Of a DNA stretch of 16,857 nt, positions 14,143 through 16,857 are shown in pieces. The position numbers and the translations under genes were made by a program. Below the pieces are notes generated by a model. The model did not search any database. It was not told the origin of the DNA and worked only from the letters and a program-made list of their open reading frames with translations. The DNA is from Chitinophagales bacterium (GTDB lineage Bacteria > Bacteroidota > Bacteroidia > Chitinophagales > UBA2359). The stretch spans positions 1 through 16,857 of the forward strand of contig JAHDDN010000075.1 of NCBI GenBank assembly GCA_020629335.1. Reading direction: 5' to 3'. Every line of letters starts with the position of its first letter. Positions within the stretch are counted from its first letter, which is position 1.

Positions 14143-15531
14143 TTAAGAACCTGGCATATTTCCCCATCCAAATGATTGTGCTAAGCCTCCTTTAGCAGTT
14201 TCCTTGTACTTTTCTGACAAATCCTTGCCTGTTTGACGCATGACCTCCACTACTTGATCAAAACCAATAATTGGCTTTGTAGATCTGGATATAGCCATCA
14301 AATAGGCATTATAAGCCTTAATTACGCCATTGGCATTGCGTTCTATGCAGGGTACTTGTACCAATCCATCGATCGGATCACAAGTCATTCCTAAATGATG
14401 TTCTATCGCGATTTCAGCAGCACTTGCTATTTGATCTACATTGGCATCAAAACAGTAAGCAAATAGGGCTGCTGCCATAGCTGAAGCAGAACCAACTTCG
14501 GCCATACAGCCCAATTCTGCCCCTGAAATCGAGGCATTTTCTTTAATTACAAAACCGATCATAGCAGCCACTAATAAGCCCTTTTTTTGCTTAATTAGGG
14601 GGATTTTGCAATCATCATTCAAATAGGCTAATGCCGCTGGAATGATTCCTGCCGCCCCATTCGTAGGAGCAGTTACCACCATCTGACCTGCTGCATTCTC
14701 CTCAGAAGTAGCCAATGCATAGGCATTCATACGCATCATTAAGGCATCAGCTAATCGATTATTAGCTTCCATTTCTAATGCCTTCTCATACATATTTTTG
14801 CCTCTCCTAAAAACATGCAATCCGCCTGGCAACTCTCCTTCTGCTTGCAAGCCTCTGCGCACACTTTCAGCCATCACCTCAATAACCTTATCCATTTTTT
14901 TTAAAACCTCCTCTTCCTTCAGCCCTGAAATAGCCATTTCATTAGCCATTAACAAATCACTGATACTGATAGATTTATCTTTAAGTATAGCTAATAATCC
15001 ACTAAGGTTAGCATAAGGGTAAGGTGGCGCTGCTTTAGCACTACTTTCCTCCTCTTCCCCTTCCCTCAAAATAAAGCCACCTCCTATAGAGTAAAAAGTA
15101 GCTTCCTTCACCAAATGTTGATTTTTAAGCAAAATAAATCGCAAAGTATTGGGATGCTTTTCTGGAAATGTCTCGAAATCAAAGAAAATATCCGATTCTA
15201 CAAATCGAATTTCCACCTCATTATTAAATGGAATAATATATTCTCGATCAGGATGCTCAAATATGCTATTCAACATCTCAATATCAGCGGTCGCTGGCTT
15301 TTCGCCATATAAACCTGCTAAAACGGCCCTATGTGTGCCATGACCTTTACCTGTAGCTGCTAAAGAACCTAATAATTCTACCCTCAACTTCCAATCAGCC
15401 TTTCTTTCTTCATCTACATAACTTAAAAGCTCCTCTCTAAATTGATTAGCTGCTAACATAGGTCCAACAGTGTGTGAACTGGATGGACCGGGCCCGATTT
15501 TGAATAGCTCAAAAAAGGATATTGTAATCAT
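14143..15531 (-). CDS. sdaA: L-serine ammonia-lyase (iron-sulfur L-serine dehydratase), single chain
   Basis: 462 residues; deaminates L-serine to pyruvate and ammonia with an oxygen-sensitive [4Fe-4S] cluster in the cytoplasm. The N-terminal beta domain opens SFFELFKIGPGPSSSHTVGP (5-24). The catalytic alpha domain (about 190-460) has TSEENAAGQMVVTAPTNGAA (275-294) and three cysteines in the right places for the cluster: C342 (GAELGCMAEVG), C384 (MTCDPIDG) and C395 (VQVPCIERN). Their spacing equals that of E. coli SdaA, and both domains are fused as in SdaA, unlike the two-subunit Bacillus form. It probably serves serine catabolism, feeding pyruvate. It is transcribed divergently from the aminotransferase gene, 108 nt apart; a good promoter pair is at 15580-15608. 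Confidence 0.94.
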   Translation of the reverse strand: MITISFFELFKIGPGPSSSHTVGPMLAANQFREELLSYVDEERKADWKLRVELLGSLAATGKGHGTHRAVLAGLYGEKPATADIEMLNSIFEHPDREYIIPFNNEVEIRFVESDIFFDFETFPEKHPNTLRFILLKNQHLVKEATFYSIGGGFILREGEEEESSAKAAPPYPYANLSGLLAILKDKSISISDLLMANEMAISGLKEEEVLKKMDKVIEVMAESVRRGLQAEGELPGGLHVFRRGKNMYEKALEMEANNRLADALMMRMNAYALATSEENAAGQMVVTAPTNGAAGIIPAALAYLNDDCKIPLIKQKKGLLVAAMIGFVIKENASISGAELGCMAEVGSASAMAAALFAYCFDANVDQIASAAEIAIEHHLGMTCDPIDGLVQVPCIERNANGVIKAYNAYLMAISRSTKPIIGFDQVVEVMRQTGKDLSEKYKETAKGGLAQSFGWGNMPGS

Positions 15532-15579
15532 TGTCTTTTGTTGTTGTAATTAAATTTTGTCCAAGTACTTACTAATGTG

Positions 15580-15608
15580 TAAATTTACGTCTCTTATTTC
15601 TAGTACAA
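15580..15608 (-). promoter_or_regulatory. Probable promoter of the serine dehydratase gene
   Basis: On the minus strand TTG (15608-15606) is followed after 18 nt by TAAATTTA (15587-15580), seven of eight matches to TAnnTTTG at close to the usual 19-nt spacing. The start site would lie near 15573, giving a leader of about 40 nt. The region is shared with the divergent aminotransferase gene. Confidence 0.5.
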
Positions 15609-15639
15609 TATATACTTTATTTAACTTTTATCCATCATT

Positions 15640-16812
15640 ATGCAAGACACTTTTCGCTTTAATAATAAGGTTTCAAAACTACCCAATGTAGGTACTACTA
15701 TCTTTACCGTCATGTCTAAATTGGCAACCGAAGAAAAGGCTATCAACCTATCTCAAGGTTTCCCAGACTTTCCTATTGATGCTCAATTAGTGGCTTTGAT
15801 GGACCAATATATGAAGCTGAATTTCAACCAATACGCCCCTATGGCTGGCCTGCTCCGTTTAAGGGAAAATATTGCTACTAAAATTGGAAATCACTACCTG
15901 CAAAAGGTCTCCGCTGAGGAGGAAATAACGGTTACAGCAGGTGCCACACAGGCCATTTATACGGCCATTTCTGCCTTGATTCATAAAGATGATGAGGTCA
16001 TTATTTTTGAGCCTGCTTATGATAGTTATTCGCCTGGAATTTTGCTGAATGGAGGCAAGGTTCAGGCCATCCCACTTAATACGCCCGATTTTAGCATTCC
16101 TTGGGATAAAGTCAAAGCGACAATCAATGAGCGAACCAAAATGATTATCATCAATTCTCCACATAATCCAAGTGGGACGATGATGACCACAGATGATATT
16201 CAAGCACTTAAAGAAATCACAAAAGGCACTAATATTATAATCATTAGCGATGAAGTCTATGAACACCTGGTCTATGATGGCCAAAAGCACATCAGCTTAT
16301 TGGATTATCCTGAGCTATATGAGCGTAGCTTAGTTTGTTATTCTTTTGGGAAAACTTTCCATATCACAGGCTGGAAGATTGGTTATTGTGTGGCTCCTCC
16401 CCTCTTAACAACGGAGTTTAGAAAGGCACATCAGTTTAATGTTTTCTGCGTTCATGCCCCCTCTCAACACGCCTTAGCGGAATACTTGGAGGATGAAAGC
16501 AATTACAATCAATTAGCCAATTTTTATCAGGCTAAACGTGATTATTTTTTAGACTTATTAAAAGAGACGAAATTTCAATTCACGCCCAGTAAAGGGACTT
16601 ATTTTCAGCTTGTAGATTATAGCGCTTATTCTGATGAGAAAGATACCGATTTCGCCATTAGATTAACAAAGGAATATGGCGTCGCTTCTATCCCTTTATC
16701 ACCTTTCTATACGCATGCGCCCAATCAAAAATTAATTCGACTTTGTTTTGCGAAGAAAGAAAGTACGCTAAAGGCGGCGGCGGAAAAACTAGTTAAGGTT
16801 GAGAACGTTTGA
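15640..16812 (+). CDS. Methionine-type aminotransferase (PLP fold type I)
   Basis: 390 residues, complete. A class I/II aminotransferase: INLSQGFPDFP (35-45), NQYAPMAG (63-70), GATQAIY (101-107), SPHNPSGT (173-180, the PLP-binding asparagine loop), SDEVYEHL (203-210, D204 to the pyridine nitrogen), SFGKTFHITGWKIGY (235-249, Schiff-base K238) and a substrate-carboxylate arginine at R367 (LIRLCFA). The pattern is closest to the YbdL methionine aminotransferase and kynurenine aminotransferase group. It probably converts 4-methylthio-2-oxobutanoate to methionine in methionine salvage, or acts on aromatic amino acids; substrate choice is inferred. The ATG at 15640 follows an AT-rich leader, with a loose TATACTTTA box around 15609-15619. 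Its downstream end runs into short word repeats. Confidence 0.9.
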   Translation: MQDTFRFNNKVSKLPNVGTTIFTVMSKLATEEKAINLSQGFPDFPIDAQLVALMDQYMKLNFNQYAPMAGLLRLRENIATKIGNHYLQKVSAEEEITVTAGATQAIYTAISALIHKDDEVIIFEPAYDSYSPGILLNGGKVQAIPLNTPDFSIPWDKVKATINERTKMIIINSPHNPSGTMMTTDDIQALKEITKGTNIIIISDEVYEHLVYDGQKHISLLDYPELYERSLVCYSFGKTFHITGWKIGYCVAPPLLTTEFRKAHQFNVFCVHAPSQHALAEYLEDESNYNQLANFYQAKRDYFLDLLKETKFQFTPSKGTYFQLVDYSAYSDEKDTDFAIRLTKEYGVASIPLSPFYTHAPNQKLIRLCFAKKESTLKAAAEKLVKVENV

Positions 16813-16857
16813 AAGTTGAAACTTTGTAACTGAATAACTGATAAACTTTGTAACGTT
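16813..16857. repeat. Short word repeats after the aminotransferase gene
   Basis: AAACTTTGTAAC occurs at 16819-16830 and again at 16843-16854, period 24. AACGTT appears at 16804 and at the window end, and AAAGTTGAAACTTT (16812-16825) is nearly palindromic. The style resembles the repeats upstream of porQ. The array continues past the edge. Confidence 0.6.

Overview
The window is AT-rich DNA from a member of the Bacteroidota. The evidence is a PorQ component of the type IX secretion system (T9SS), a large secreted protein ending in a T9SS sorting domain, start codons preceded by A-rich stretches rather than Shine-Dalgarno sequences, and TAnnTTTG-type promoter boxes. The modular CUB/SprB-like cargo and the DNA-binding protein with a C-terminal helix-hairpin-helix would suit Saprospiria or a relative, but that placement is inference only.

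Layout. At the left edge, a truncated membrane-protein gene and a three-module OmpA-like gene read leftwards. Divergent from them is a tight pair of pseudouridine synthases (RluE-type, then RluA-type). A repeat-rich 620-nt spacer follows, then a 3.8-kb leftward gene for a secreted, cysteine-rich, multi-domain T9SS cargo. An 836-nt spacer leads to rightward threonine deaminase (ilvA), which converges through a bidirectional terminator on a lysine-rich, AT-hook and helix-hairpin-helix protein. Next come a serine-hydrolase lipoprotein gene and porQ (both leftward, probably one operon), a spacer with a probable structured RNA, leftward L-serine dehydratase, and divergent from it a methionine-type aminotransferase.

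How the genes relate. PorQ belongs to the outer-membrane complex that processes and attaches T9SS cargo; the giant CUB/SprB-like protein is a predicted client. Three PLP or Fe-S amino-acid enzymes (threonine deaminase, serine dehydratase, aminotransferase) are encoded, but they do not form an operon.

The least explained DNA is intergenic. (1) A 162-bp element with terminal inverted repeats occurs twice in opposite orientation (3427-3588 and 10959-11120), resembling a MITE or large palindromic repeat. (2) A dispersed repeat of about 133 bp occurs twice in opposite orientation on either side of the cargo gene. (3) A plus-strand terminator at 14056-14092 has no plus-strand gene before it but is preceded by a long bulged hairpin, a candidate 6S-like RNA. 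These are the best leads for something undescribed. No CRISPR array, insertion sequence, prophage, tRNA or rRNA was seen.
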